Assembly: GCA_001403775.1 (NCBI GenBank)
Contig: CYUG01000012.1
Location: 148,016-212,015 of the forward strand
Source of the DNA: Dermabacter indicis
GTDB taxonomy: Bacteria; Actinomycetota; Actinomycetes; Actinomycetales; Dermabacteraceae
Length of the DNA: 64,000 bases
Direction of reading: 5' to 3'
A program made the position numbers and the translations under genes. Positions within the stretch are counted from its first letter, which is position 1, and each line of letters begins with the position of its first letter. The notes beneath the pieces are model-generated. The model was not told where the DNA came from. It searched no databases and saw only the letters and a program-made list of their open reading frames with translations. Shown piece after piece: positions 1-8,333 of the stretch.

Positions 1-260
1 ACGCGGCTCGTGGTGGTCGGTTCTTAGCGTTGGGAGCGCCCTCGTTTCTTTTCCGCCCCCTTGCCCCGTTTCTTGCTCTAGTTCAAGCGGCGATTTTCGC
101 TCGTCGGACAGTCCTCGCGACCGGTTGCGTCGCTATAACGGATTCCTGTCAGGGGCTTCGTCCGCTTTCTTCTCAGCCACCGTCTTCTACTCAGGCTTCG
201 CCTTCTGTTTCGGTAGCTTCTCCCTTCCCTTTGTTTGCTGAAGGTGGGGGATACCCCCAA

Positions 261-347
261 CCCCCAATCAATGCTGCCCTGCCGGCAGACCAGGGCGACC
301 GTGTGAGTATCGGACAATAATGCGTAGTCCTCCAAGGGGCTGGACAC
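261..347 (-). pseudogene. Fragment of a GH15 glucoamylase/trehalase-like gene (N-terminus only)
   Basis: Reading leftward from a GTG at 347, about 28 residues match the conserved start of GH15 glycosidases: a SPLEDYALLSDTHTVALV stretch followed by GSIDW. In intact members GSIDW is followed by LCLPRFDS; here it runs into a G/C-rich near-palindrome (about 248-272) and unrelated sequence, so the gene is cut there. The rest of 1-514 shows no gene I can support on either strand. The fragment probably marks the edge of a rearrangement or of the copper island to its right. The family match is from memory of the motif and the piece is short, so confidence is moderate. Confidence 0.4.
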
Positions 348-514
348 AGGAGCTTTCCCCTTTCCTCAGTGGTGCGACCAGAGGGAGAAGGAACATCCAC
401 CCCGGTGCACCCGCGGCGGTGATAACGACCCATCGCCCGCAGCAGGTGGCAATCGTCACGGTTATCTCTCTTTTTCAGATTCCTGTCCTCGGGATCAGAA
501 AAAACGGGGACCTG

Positions 515-795
515 TCATAGGTCAGTGAGCATGGCGTTCATCCGGTCAATCTCCGGTCCCTGGGCGTCAATAACCCCCTGGGCAACTTGAGGTCCGCGTG
601 GTTGTGATCGGCGGAGATCTCCCCGTCCGCCTCAGTCGTCGCCGTGGTGGTCTCGGCCGTCTCAGCGGTAGTCTTCGCAGCGCTGGTGGCCGAGGTGGTG
701 GCGTCGGTGTTGCCTGACTCGGTGGCCTCACCGCACGCGGCCAGCGCCAGGGTGAAGGCCGCGGAGAGAGCGGAAAGAACAAGGGTGCGCTTCAT
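515..795 (-). pseudogene. DUF305 copper-associated lipoprotein, internal deletion and frameshift
   Basis: The start is the ATG at 795 behind AAAGG. The protein begins with a lipoprotein signal (MKRTLVLSA..LALAACGE), then a Thr/Ala/Glu-rich linker and the first residues of a DUF305 domain (ADHNHADL). Intact relatives continue for about 60 residues with the MIPHH histidine motif. Here the frame jumps directly, in a different reading frame, to the family's C-terminal sequence GVIDAQGPEIDRMNAML, which ends at 515. The middle of the domain, including the metal-binding histidines, is therefore deleted and the two remnants are out of frame. DUF305 proteins often accompany copper exporters, as here with copB 50 bp away. 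I regard it as non-functional. Confidence 0.75.
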
Positions 796-843
796 GGTGG
801 AGCCTTTCAGGGTCATATGGAGGCAGTGGAGAGAAGTGGTGGA

Positions 844-3078
844 TCAGTGGACGGCGGTGGATGCCGGAGTAGGCGCGGTGTGTTCCTCCTTCGACTCGGT
901 CGGAGCCAGGTGAGCCGGATCCAGATCAATGCGGCGCAACAGCTGGGCGTTCAGGGCCACCACGATGGTCGAGGCAGACATCAAGATCGCGCCCACGGCC
1001 GGGGACAGCACGAACCCGATCGAGGCGAGCACTCCGGCGGCCAGCGGCACGGCGAGGATGTTGTAGCCAGAGGCCCAGATCAGGTTCTGGATCATCTTGC
1101 GGTAGCTGGCCCGGGACAGCTCAATCATCGACAGCACTGCCCGCGGATCATCACTGGCGAGGACCACCCCGGCAGATTCCATGGCTACATCCGTGCCGGC
1201 ACCGATGGCGATACCGACCTCCGCGCGGGTCAGAGCGGGGGCGTCATTGACACCGTCACCGACCATGGCCACGCTCAAACCCCGGTCCTGCAGCTGCGTG
1301 ACCTTGGCGTCTTTGTCCTGGGGCAGGACCTCGGCGAAGACCTCATCAATGCCTAAGTCCTGACCGACAGCGTGGGCCACCTGCTGGGCGTCGCCGGTGA
1401 TCATCGCGACCTTCACCCCGCGGTCCTGCAGGGCTTTCACGGCGGCGCGGGATTCGGGGCGGATCTTGTCCTCGACGGCCACCGCACCGATGATCTGACC
1501 GTCGCGGACAATATGGAGCACACCGGCCCCACGCCCGGTCCAGGCGCTGGTGGTGTCGGTGAGCTCGGCCGGGGTGGTGAGGTTGAACTCGCGCAGCATG
1601 TTCGGCCCGCCCACGAGGATCTCAGCGCCATCGACAGTGGCCCGGACCCCTCGGCCGGAGGCGGCGCTGAAACCAGTTGCACGGATTTGCCGACGGGAGG
1701 CCTCGGGATGGGCGGCCGCGGCCGCCACGATGGCGCGGGCTACGGGGTGCTCGCTGTCGGCCTCCGCGGCGGCGGCTAGGGCCAGCAGCTCGCCCTCGGT
1801 GACGCCGACAGCTGCCGCGACACCGGTGACCGCGTGCGCACCCTCGGTCAGGGTGCCGGTTTTGTCGAAGAGCACCACGTCGATGGTGCGCATCCGCTCG
1901 AGCGCCATCCGGTCCTTGATGAGCACCCCGGATTTCGCGGCCCGCTCGCTGGAGATCGCAATGACCAGCGGAATCGCCAGGCCCAGGGCGTGCGGACAGG
2001 CGATGACCAGCACCGTGACCGTGCGCACCACGGCATCGTCCGGGCTGCCGATGATGGTCCACACCACCGCGGTGATCAGAGCGGAGATCAGCGCGAACCA
2101 GAACAACAACGCCGCCGCCCGATCCGCCAGGGCCTGAGCCCGGGAGGAGGACTCCTGGGCGTCGGCAACCATGCGTTGGATCCCGGCAAGGGCGGTGTCC
2201 CCGCCGGTAGCCTCCACCCGGATGCGGACGGTGTTGTCGGTGGCCACGGTACCAGCGACCACCTTGTCACCGGTGTCGCGGAAGACGGGACGGGATTCGC
2301 CGGTGATCATCGCCTCATCGAATTCGGCGGCGCCGTCGAGGATGGTTCCGTCGGCCGGCACCCGGGCACCGGCCCTCACCAGCACGACGTCGTCGACGAC
2401 CAGCTCGGAGATGGCCACGGTGCGGGTGGTCCCGTCGATGACTTTCTCGGCCTCATCCGGCAGCAGGGCAGCCAGCGCGTCAAGCGCGGAGGACGCGGCA
2501 CCGAGAGCGGACATCTCCAGCCAGTGGCCCAGCAGCATGATGGTCACCAGCAGGGCCAGCTCCCACCAGAAGTCCAGCTCAAAACCGCCCAGCCCCAAAG
2601 TGGTGATCCAGGAGGCGACAAACGCCACGGTGATGGCCATGGCGATCAGGAGCATCATCCCGGGTTGGCGGGATTTCAGTTCTTTCCATCCGCCCTTGAG
2701 GAAAGGCGTTCCGCCGTAGACGAAGATGATCGTGCCCAGCACCGGGGGGATCCAGGTGGATCCGGGGAATGCCGGGAGGTGGTAGCCGAGCAGCTGGGCG
2801 ACCATGGGGCTGAAAATAACGACGGGAATGGACAGAATCAGCGACCACCAGAAGCGGTCCCGAAACATTGCGGTGCTGTGTCCGGCGTGTTCGCCGTGAT
2901 CATGAACGTGGTGGTCTTCGTCCAGGGCGGAGTGCGGGTGATGGTGGGGCATCGCCTGGCCGTGGGTGTCGGCATCCGCGTGGTGTTCGTGGCTGGCATG
3001 ATCCGGGTGGTAGGTGTGGTCTGTTTCCGGAGCGGGGTGATCACCATGGTGATCACCCGAATGGTGGGGAGTGCTCAT
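844..3078 (-). CDS. copB: Copper-translocating P1B-type ATPase, CopB class
   Basis: Heavy-metal efflux P-type ATPase of the inner membrane, 744 residues from the ATG at 3078, which follows GAAAGGAAC; an in-frame Met 18 bp upstream has no ribosome site. The N-terminus (about 70 residues) is very rich in His and Asp and replaces the usual CxxC HMA domain. The membrane metal motif is CPH (residues 361-363), typical of the CopB class rather than the CPC of CopA. The phosphorylation site DKTGTLT has its Asp at about 405; the SEHP motif and GDGVNDAPAL hinge follow. The CopZ-like gene lies 50 bp upstream on the same strand and both follow a CsoR-type operator. Leucine codons are often CTG, unlike the CTC-rich genes elsewhere in the window. 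Confidence 0.93.
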   Translation of the reverse strand: MSTPHHSGDHHGDHPAPETDHTYHPDHASHEHHADADTHGQAMPHHHPHSALDEDHHVHDHGEHAGHSTAMFRDRFWWSLILSIPVVIFSPMVAQLLGYHLPAFPGSTWIPPVLGTIIFVYGGTPFLKGGWKELKSRQPGMMLLIAMAITVAFVASWITTLGLGGFELDFWWELALLVTIMLLGHWLEMSALGAASSALDALAALLPDEAEKVIDGTTRTVAISELVVDDVVLVRAGARVPADGTILDGAAEFDEAMITGESRPVFRDTGDKVVAGTVATDNTVRIRVEATGGDTALAGIQRMVADAQESSSRAQALADRAAALLFWFALISALITAVVWTIIGSPDDAVVRTVTVLVIACPHALGLAIPLVIAISSERAAKSGVLIKDRMALERMRTIDVVLFDKTGTLTEGAHAVTGVAAAVGVTEGELLALAAAAEADSEHPVARAIVAAAAAHPEASRRQIRATGFSAASGRGVRATVDGAEILVGGPNMLREFNLTTPAELTDTTSAWTGRGAGVLHIVRDGQIIGAVAVEDKIRPESRAAVKALQDRGVKVAMITGDAQQVAHAVGQDLGIDEVFAEVLPQDKDAKVTQLQDRGLSVAMVGDGVNDAPALTRAEVGIAIGAGTDVAMESAGVVLASDDPRAVLSMIELSRASYRKMIQNLIWASGYNILAVPLAAGVLASIGFVLSPAVGAILMSASTIVVALNAQLLRRIDLDPAHLAPTESKEEHTAPTPASTAVH

Positions 3079-3128
3079 GATGTTCCTTTCGCTCAACCCG
3101 GTCGGGTCGAGATGATGGGTAAAACTGA

Positions 3129-3455
3129 TCAGGATAAGACGGTGTAGCCGGCCCCCTCGATGGCCCGGCGAACCATCTCCGGAGGTACGACACCGGTGAC
3201 TGTGACGGTGGAAACACCACCAGCAGCGAGATCAATCTGGACGTCGTCGACCTGGGGGAGGGCCTGAAGGGCCTGGGTCACGCTTTTCGCGCAGTGTCCG
3301 CAGGTCAGGCCGGTGACCTGGTAGCTAGGGGAGGACCCTTCTACTGACGAGTCGCTGGTGGTAGGGATGGAGGCGGTGTCGGCACGTGAGGCAGGTCCGC
3401 AACAGCTGCAGCCGTGGGAGGCCATCGGCAAGAGGCGGGGCGCGGAGGTGATCAT
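3129..3455 (-). CDS. copZ: CopZ-like heavy-metal-associated (HMA) domain protein with Cys-rich N-terminus
   Basis: A 108-residue cytosolic protein starting at the ATG at 3455 behind GAAGGAGC. The N-terminal 20 residues contain HGCSCCGP, a possible extra metal site. After a Ser/Thr linker comes one HMA ferredoxin-like domain with the metal motif GLTCGHC, continuing to a GYTV end typical of the fold. Such proteins bind Cu(I) and deliver it to exporters, here CopB encoded just downstream. The N-terminal cysteine cluster is not part of the classic 68-residue CopZ, so it is a two-site variant. The gene is the first one after the operator at 3504-3523 and is probably copper-induced. Confidence 0.88.
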   Translation of the reverse strand: MITSAPRLLPMASHGCSCCGPASRADTASIPTTSDSSVEGSSPSYQVTGLTCGHCAKSVTQALQALPQVDDVQIDLAAGGVSTVTVTGVVPPEMVRRAIEGAGYTVLS

Positions 3456-3503
3456 GGGAAAGCTCCTTCGGGTCGGTGGGATGCGGCGATGCTGCTCTCG
3501 AGC

Positions 3504-3523
3504 GTATACCCCCCCGGGGTATA
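3504..3523 (-). promoter_or_regulatory. CsoR-type copper operator
   Basis: TATACCCC, three bases, then GGGGTATA (3505-3523): a perfect 8-bp inverted repeat with a C/G-rich core, 49 bp upstream of the copZ-like start. This is the form of known actinobacterial CsoR boxes, where Cu(I) binding releases the repressor. No csoR gene is in the window, so the repressor must act from elsewhere. Confidence 0.75.
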
Positions 3524-3569
3524 TTTTCAAGGGGTGGAGGGCATGGCCCTCACGCGGGACAGGGTGTGG

Positions 3570-4697
3570 TCACCGCGCAGCCTCCTCACTGTCGGGAGGG
3601 GACAGCGGGAGGCGGAGGGCAAACACCGCTCCGCGACCGGGTCCGGGGGAGGTGGCGGTGAGAGTGCCGCCGTGGGCCTCGATCAATGCCTTGGAGATGG
3701 TCAGACCGATACCGGCCCCGCCGTCGTCCCGGCTGCGGGCGGCATCCCCCCGGTAGAAGCGTTCGAAGATGTGTCCGAGTTGGTCAGGTGGGATGCCCTC
3801 GCCGTCATCGGCGACGTGGATGAGCGCGGTGGACGCCCCCTGTCGGTGGACGCTGATCCGGACCTGCCCGCCGGCCGGGGTGTGCCGTAGCGCGTTCGAC
3901 AGGAGATTGCTCATCACCTGGCCGAAGCGTTGCCGGTCCACGAGCACCCGGGCGGTGTCCGTAATGGTCTCGACCTGTAAATCGACGCCTTTGTCAGCAT
4001 AAGCTTCTCCCGCGGCAGCAGCGGCGGTATGGAGCAGATCCCCGAGCCCTTCCTCCGCCAGGTCCAAATCGATCCGGTGTTCCTGGGCCCGGGAGACATC
4101 GTCGATGTCTTCCATCAACCGGGTCAGGCGGGTGAGTTGGTCAGCCATGATCGTGTGGGTGGCATTATTCCAGTCCACGACCCCGTCCTGGAGACCATCG
4201 AGGTAGACCGTGAGCACCGATAAGGGGGTGCCCATTTCGTGGGCCAGATCAGAGAGCATCTGGCGGCGGACCTGTTCGGTGTGTTCCAGCCGGTCGGCCA
4301 TGGTGTTGAAGGCACGCGCCAGGGTGGTGACCTCGGGGCCTGCTTCTCCGGCGGGCACGCGGACACGGGAGTTGCCGGCCGTCAGGCTTGTAGCGGCGCG
4401 GGTGAGATTCTGCAGGGGGGTGCGCAGGCGACGTGACAACCACTGGCTGGCCAGCAGAGCGCTGATCAAGGCGGTGGGCAGGGCGACGGCCAGGGTGATC
4501 AGGTTGGCGTCCCGGTAGGCCTGCTCGGCATGGAGCAGCTCCAGCGAGGGGTCCTCCGTGCCGGTCATCAACATATGGTCATGGAACAGGGTCGGGCCCA
4601 CCATCGTGGCCACGGCCGCGGCCACCAGCAGGCTCATCACCACGACCAACACTTGGGCAGCCAGGAAGCGGAAGGTCAGGCCGGGCCCGTGATTCAT
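3570..4697 (-). CDS. Copper-type two-component sensor histidine kinase
   Basis: Membrane histidine kinase of 375 residues. Transmembrane segments lie at about 9-33 and 67-88 and enclose a short extracytoplasmic loop (about 34-66) with HDHM and other His/Met residues suited to metal sensing. A HAMP linker follows, then the H-box LAHEMGTP with the phospho-acceptor His at 153, and HATPase motifs (NLLSNALRHT, DDGEGIP, GGAGIGLTI). Its ATG overlaps the stop of the regulator gene by 4 bp (ATGA), so the two were co-translated. Gene context (CopB, CopZ, CueP) implies copper or silver sensing in the manner of CutS/CopS; the ligand is inferred. Its partner regulator is frameshifted here. Confidence 0.9.
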   Translation of the reverse strand: MNHGPGLTFRFLAAQVLVVVMSLLVAAAVATMVGPTLFHDHMLMTGTEDPSLELLHAEQAYRDANLITLAVALPTALISALLASQWLSRRLRTPLQNLTRAATSLTAGNSRVRVPAGEAGPEVTTLARAFNTMADRLEHTEQVRRQMLSDLAHEMGTPLSVLTVYLDGLQDGVVDWNNATHTIMADQLTRLTRLMEDIDDVSRAQEHRIDLDLAEEGLGDLLHTAAAAAGEAYADKGVDLQVETITDTARVLVDRQRFGQVMSNLLSNALRHTPAGGQVRISVHRQGASTALIHVADDGEGIPPDQLGHIFERFYRGDAARSRDDGGAGIGLTISKALIEAHGGTLTATSPGPGRGAVFALRLPLSPPDSEEAAR

Positions 4698-5415
4698 GGC
4701 TGCCCCACCCGGTAGCCCACGCCGCGCACGGTGTCGATAAACCCCCGGCCCCGGGTGTCGGTGCCGAGCTTGCGACGCAAGTTGCCGATGTGGACATCGA
4801 CGATGCGTTCATCACCGACCCACGTGGTGTCCCAGACCTCGGTGACCAGGTCGTGGCGGGTCAGCACCTGGCCGGGGCGCAGGGCCAGGGCAACCAGCAG
4901 CTCGAACTCCGTGCGGGTGAGCTCCACGGTCGTCTCCCCCACCTGCACCCGATGGGCGACGGGGTCAAGGACGAGGTCACCAACGATCAAGGGGGTGGTC
5001 ACCTGCGGTGGAGTGGTGCTGGTGCGCGGGCGGCGCAGCACCGCATGCACCCGGGTCACCAGTTCCCGGATGCTAAAAGGTTTGGTGATGTAGTCATCCG
5101 CCCCCAGGGTCAAACCGCTGATCTTGTCGTCCTCGCTGCCACGCGCGGTGAGCATGAGGATGTAGCAGTCCGAGAAGGTGCGGATCCGTCGGCACACCTC
5201 CAGGCCGTCGAGTTCGGGCAGCCCCAGATCCAGCACCACAACATCGGGAGAAAAGCGACGGGCCTCGTCCACGGCCTGGGTGCCGTGTGCGCCTGGCGGG
5301 TATCGAAACCGGCCCGGATGAGGTAGGAGGTCACCATCTGAGCCAGGGGTTGTTCATCATCGACGACCAGCACCCGCCTCGGGGGCGTGGCGGTGGTCGG
5401 TGTGCGGTCAGCCAT
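4694..5415 (-). pseudogene. OmpR-family response regulator, frameshifted in receiver domain
   Basis: Partner of the adjacent kinase. From the ATG at 5415 (or 5427) the reading frame gives RRVLVVDDEQPLAQMV and continues to FDTRQAHT; from there the receiver continues only in another frame with AVDEARRFSPDVVVLDLGLP (phospho-acceptor Asp), the TKPF lysine and a winged-helix DNA-binding domain ending at 4694. The break lies at about 5285-5295 and one added base (CACAC-N-GGCACC) restores a normal protein. It is either a true one-base deletion that inactivates the regulator or a sequence error. Full length would be about 240 residues. The C-terminal ORF retains the whole effector domain but lacks the start of the receiver. 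Confidence 0.85.
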
Positions 5416-5819
5416 AGACCCCAGCATCGCTCCGGCCAGGGGGGAATACCACCCTCGCTCAGTGCCCGGCGGGGAAATCTTCATCAAATCTTCAAACATC
5501 ACCCTTCGGTCGCCGTCACCTCTGTACCCCACCCCGGGCCGGCGGCATCGCCTCCCCTGGTCGGTTCAGCAGGCGCCACCAGGGATTTCACTGCCTGCAC
5601 CGCATACCCGGGGCGGGTAGAAGGACATCGCCCACGGCTGTGGGGTGGTGTCCCGGTGGTGACCCAGCCCACCGAATTCACACCCTTTTCGCCCTGTTAT
5701 AAGGCTGTGAGCAGGGTTTTTGATTTCTAGTTCGTCAGGCACCCGTGCAAGATAAAGGTATGGCATCGACCTTGAGGCGGTGCCTTCTCACGGTCTTACC
5801 ACGATCCAAGGAGATTGAC
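5416..5819. other. Intergenic region between regulator and cueP
   Basis: About 400 bp without a convincing gene between two divergently read genes. It should hold both promoters. The only structure I can defend is the 9-base direct repeat at 5475-5496 near the regulator start. I could not find a well-spaced -35/-10 pair for cueP. Confidence 0.4.
5475..5496 (-). promoter_or_regulatory. Direct repeat, probable response-regulator binding site
   Basis: AAATCTTCA occurs twice with an 11-base period (5475-5483 and 5486-5494), 60 bp upstream of the regulator start. OmpR/PhoB-family regulators bind tandem half-sites one helical turn apart, so this fits autoregulation of the two-component pair, and possibly control of cueP across the gap. 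Inference from spacing and position only. Confidence 0.45.
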
Positions 5820-6398
5820 GTGAAAAAACGAGCAGCGATCGCAACCGTCGCCCTTGCCCTCGCCCTCACGGGGTGTTCGGCCGCCGACCCGGAACCCACC
5901 GCCGACGGGACGGTGTCCCAGGATGCATTCCTGACTACCCATGGCCTGGCCGCCATGGACGGGGTGGAGATCATTGATCACCTCGACCGGCAGAAGGTCA
6001 CTGAGCGTCCCACGGATCTGATCGCCTCAGTGCGTGCCGATGAACTGCTGCTCTCGAGCGATGACCAGGAAGTCGTGGTCGATCTTCCCGACAATCAGAC
6101 GTATGTCTCGATCGCGCCCTATCTCACCTCCACCCACGACTGCTTCTACCACAGCCTCACGACCTGCCAGGGGGAACTCGGCAATGAGGATATCCAGGTC
6201 ACGATCACCGATGAGGCGACCGGTGAGGTGCTGGTGGACGAGGCGACAACCACCTTCGACAACGGGTTTATTGGCTTCTGGCTTCCCGATGATGTCACCG
6301 GCCTGATTGAGGTCAGCTACCAGGGGCGTACCGGCACCACGGAGTTTTCCACCACCGACGATGGTGCCACCTGTGTCACAGACCTGCGCCTGACGTGA
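5820..6398 (+). CDS. cueP: CueP-family copper-binding lipoprotein
   Basis: A secreted lipoprotein of 192 residues. The start is the GTG at 5820, preceded by AAGGAG; it gives a clean signal (MKKRAAIATVALALALTGCS) with lipobox LTGC. The mature part carries the family motif HDCFYHSLTTCQGEL with paired cysteines, followed by a beta-rich C-terminal domain. In Salmonella CueP holds periplasmic copper; in Gram-positive bacteria homologues are anchored outside the membrane. It is read away from the broken two-component system and closes the copper block on the right. The metal-binding role is known for the family and inferred here. Confidence 0.85.
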   Translation: MKKRAAIATVALALALTGCSAADPEPTADGTVSQDAFLTTHGLAAMDGVEIIDHLDRQKVTERPTDLIASVRADELLLSSDDQEVVVDLPDNQTYVSIAPYLTSTHDCFYHSLTTCQGELGNEDIQVTITDEATGEVLVDEATTTFDNGFIGFWLPDDVTGLIEVSYQGRTGTTEFSTTDDGATCVTDLRLT

Positions 6399-6690
6399 TG
6401 GTGCAGTTGGCGATCGGCCAGCAGTTCGCCGACGCCGCCGAGGGGGCACGGTGGGTCAGGGGTGTCCCCCGAGTAGTGGACACCCCCTGGGCGTCATGAG
6501 CGCATCCGGCTCCGACGCTAGCCAGGCAACCGTCGGACCGTGCACGTGCACGTATGTGCGCAACCGAAGGTGAAGAAAACCGCAAAGGCACCGCCGAATC
6601 AGGCTGGATAACGTGGTTGTCTACACCTTGAGGGTGGGGGAGAAGGGCAAGAGCGGGCGCACACGGCCACCAGTGCCTATTGTGGGAAAT
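6399..6690. other. Gene-free junction right of the copper island
   Basis: About 290 bp between cueP and the exchanger gene. It holds a 9-bp inverted repeat at 6459-6486 (GGGGTGTCC, 10-base loop, GGACACCCC), which has no T-run and so is a weak terminator at best, and the dispersed GGCAACCGTCGGACC hairpin at 6511-6539. I see no gene. It is the likely right boundary of the transferred block. Confidence 0.4.
6511..6539 (+). repeat. Dispersed motif GGCAACCGTCGGACC, hairpin form
   Basis: TCCGACGCTAGCC (6511-6523), one base, then GGCAACCGTCGGACC (6525-6539). The two arms pair over 13 positions with two mismatches. The right arm is one of six copies of the word in this window (others at 9102, 26575, 42469, 46243 and 51338). 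This copy is intergenic. Confidence 0.7.
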
Positions 6691-8277
6691 ATGATCGACC
6701 TGCTCGTGAGCTCCCCCCTTCTGACACTCGTTGTCACGATGGCGCTCGGCACCCTCGTGGGTGCGATCCCCTTCGGCCCCCTCCGCTTCGGGCCTGCGGG
6801 CGCCCTTTTTGTAGGACTCGCGATCGGCGCACTTGATCCTCGCCTCGGGAGCGGCCTCGACCTTGTCGAATCACTGGGCCTCGCACTCTTCGTGTACACG
6901 ATCGGTATCGCCTCGGGCGCCTCCTTCTTCAGGCAGATGCGCGCGCAGGGTTCCCTCCTCGTGGGCGGCATTCTTCTCCTCGGGGTTCAGGCCGCGCTTT
7001 CGCTCCTCACCGGTTACCTCTTCGGGTTTGGTAGCCCCATGGCCGCCGGCATGTTCGCGGGATCGGGCGCCGCAACGCCCGCGCTCAGCAGCGCCAACGA
7101 GATCGTGCCCGGCGACACCAACCCCTCCGTGGGCTTCGCGATCGCCTACCCGCTCGCCGTCATTCTCGGCATGCTGCTCATCCCTACGATCGTGCGCTCC
7201 AAGATGAGCGGCAAGAACGACCCCTCCTCCGTCTCGGCAACGGACCTTCTCGACATCACCGTCGAAGTCGAGAACACGATGAAGATCAGCAAGATCCCCG
7301 GCATCGCTTCCGTTCCCGGCAAGGCGGGCGGCGACCTGCGCATTTCCTACCTCCAACGAGGCGACGAGATTCGCGTCGCGCACCCTTCGGAAACGCTCTA
7401 CGAAGGTGACCGTGTGCTCATGGTGGGCGTTCCCGACGCCGTCCACAAAGCGGCCAAGCTTCTCGGCCGCGAAAGCGACACGCACCTCGCGAACGACCGC
7501 ACGAAGGTGAACTTCCGACGCTTCGTCGTCTCAAACCCGCAGCTCGCGGGACGCACCGTCGCGGACCTCCACGTCCCCACGCGCTTCGAATCGATCATCA
7601 CGCGCGTGCGTCGCGGCGACACCGACATGCTCGCCCACGCCGAAATGACGCTTCAGCTCGGTGACCGCGTGCGCGTCGTCATGCCGCAGGATCGCCGTAA
7701 GGAGCTCACGGAGTTTTTCGGCGATTCCGAAATGCGCATCACCGAGGTCGATTTCTTGAGTCTCGGCCTTGGCGTCGCGCTCGGCATCATCGTGGGCTTC
7801 GTGTCGCTTTCGGTGGGCGGTGCGAGCCTCGCTCTCGGTAGTGCCGCGGGCCCGCTCGTCGTGGGTCTCGTGCTTGGGTACATGGGTCGCACCGGCCCGA
7901 TCGTGTGGACGCTCCCCACGAGCGCGAACCTCACCATTAGGCAATTTGGCCTCTTCATGTTCCTGACAACCGTCGGACTCAAAAGCGGCCAGGCCTTCGC
8001 CGGAACTGCTTTCTCCGTGACGGGGCTTCTCGTGGGGATCGCGACCCTGCTGACCCTCGGAAGTGCCCTGCTCGCGCTGTGGGGCGTTGGGGCAGCGCTT
8101 GGGCTCAGCGCCGCGCGCACCGCGGGTGCCGTGGCGGGATTCGTGGGCCAGCCCGTTCTGCTCAATCACGTGAAGTCTTTCGTGGACGACGAGCGCACCG
8201 ACCCCGGCTATTCCGCGATGTTTGCGGCGGGCATGATTGCGAAGATCTTGTTCGCGCAGGCAATCGTGTTGCTCTAA
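6691..8277 (+). CDS. AspT/YidE-type putative exchanger with two TrkA-C domains
   Basis: Polytopic inner-membrane protein of about 528 residues from the ATG at 6691; a GTG at 6613 would add 26 residues but has no ribosome site. Five or so hydrophobic segments, two central cytosolic RCK-C (TrkA-C) domains of about 70 residues each (marked by YEGDRVLMVG and LGDRVRVVM), then a second membrane half. This is the plan of the aspartate:alanine exchanger family, whose members swap carboxylates or amino acids; the substrate is not readable from sequence. GSGAATPAL and a matching PTSANLTIRQFG motif lie at the two pseudo-repeats. It stands alone between the copper island and msrA. Confidence 0.8.
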   Translation: MIDLLVSSPLLTLVVTMALGTLVGAIPFGPLRFGPAGALFVGLAIGALDPRLGSGLDLVESLGLALFVYTIGIASGASFFRQMRAQGSLLVGGILLLGVQAALSLLTGYLFGFGSPMAAGMFAGSGAATPALSSANEIVPGDTNPSVGFAIAYPLAVILGMLLIPTIVRSKMSGKNDPSSVSATDLLDITVEVENTMKISKIPGIASVPGKAGGDLRISYLQRGDEIRVAHPSETLYEGDRVLMVGVPDAVHKAAKLLGRESDTHLANDRTKVNFRRFVVSNPQLAGRTVADLHVPTRFESIITRVRRGDTDMLAHAEMTLQLGDRVRVVMPQDRRKELTEFFGDSEMRITEVDFLSLGLGVALGIIVGFVSLSVGGASLALGSAAGPLVVGLVLGYMGRTGPIVWTLPTSANLTIRQFGLFMFLTTVGLKSGQAFAGTAFSVTGLLVGIATLLTLGSALLALWGVGAALGLSAARTAGAVAGFVGQPVLLNHVKSFVDDERTDPGYSAMFAAGMIAKILFAQAIVLL

Positions 8278-8333
8278 GGGGTTTTTGCGACCCTGTCCAT
8301 GGGCTGCCCAGTCCTGGCGCGTAGGTTCGGAGC

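Noticed and set aside
118..128. GCGACCGGTTGCG as a second LacI operator; the same word occurs at about 43057
   Set aside because: Halves are not symmetrical (GAC versus TTG) and one copy lies within the nuclease gene.
6459..6486. Inverted repeat as the terminus of an insertion sequence at the island edge
   Set aside because: No transposase or second end could be found and the arms are only 9 bp; kept as an unexplained hairpin.
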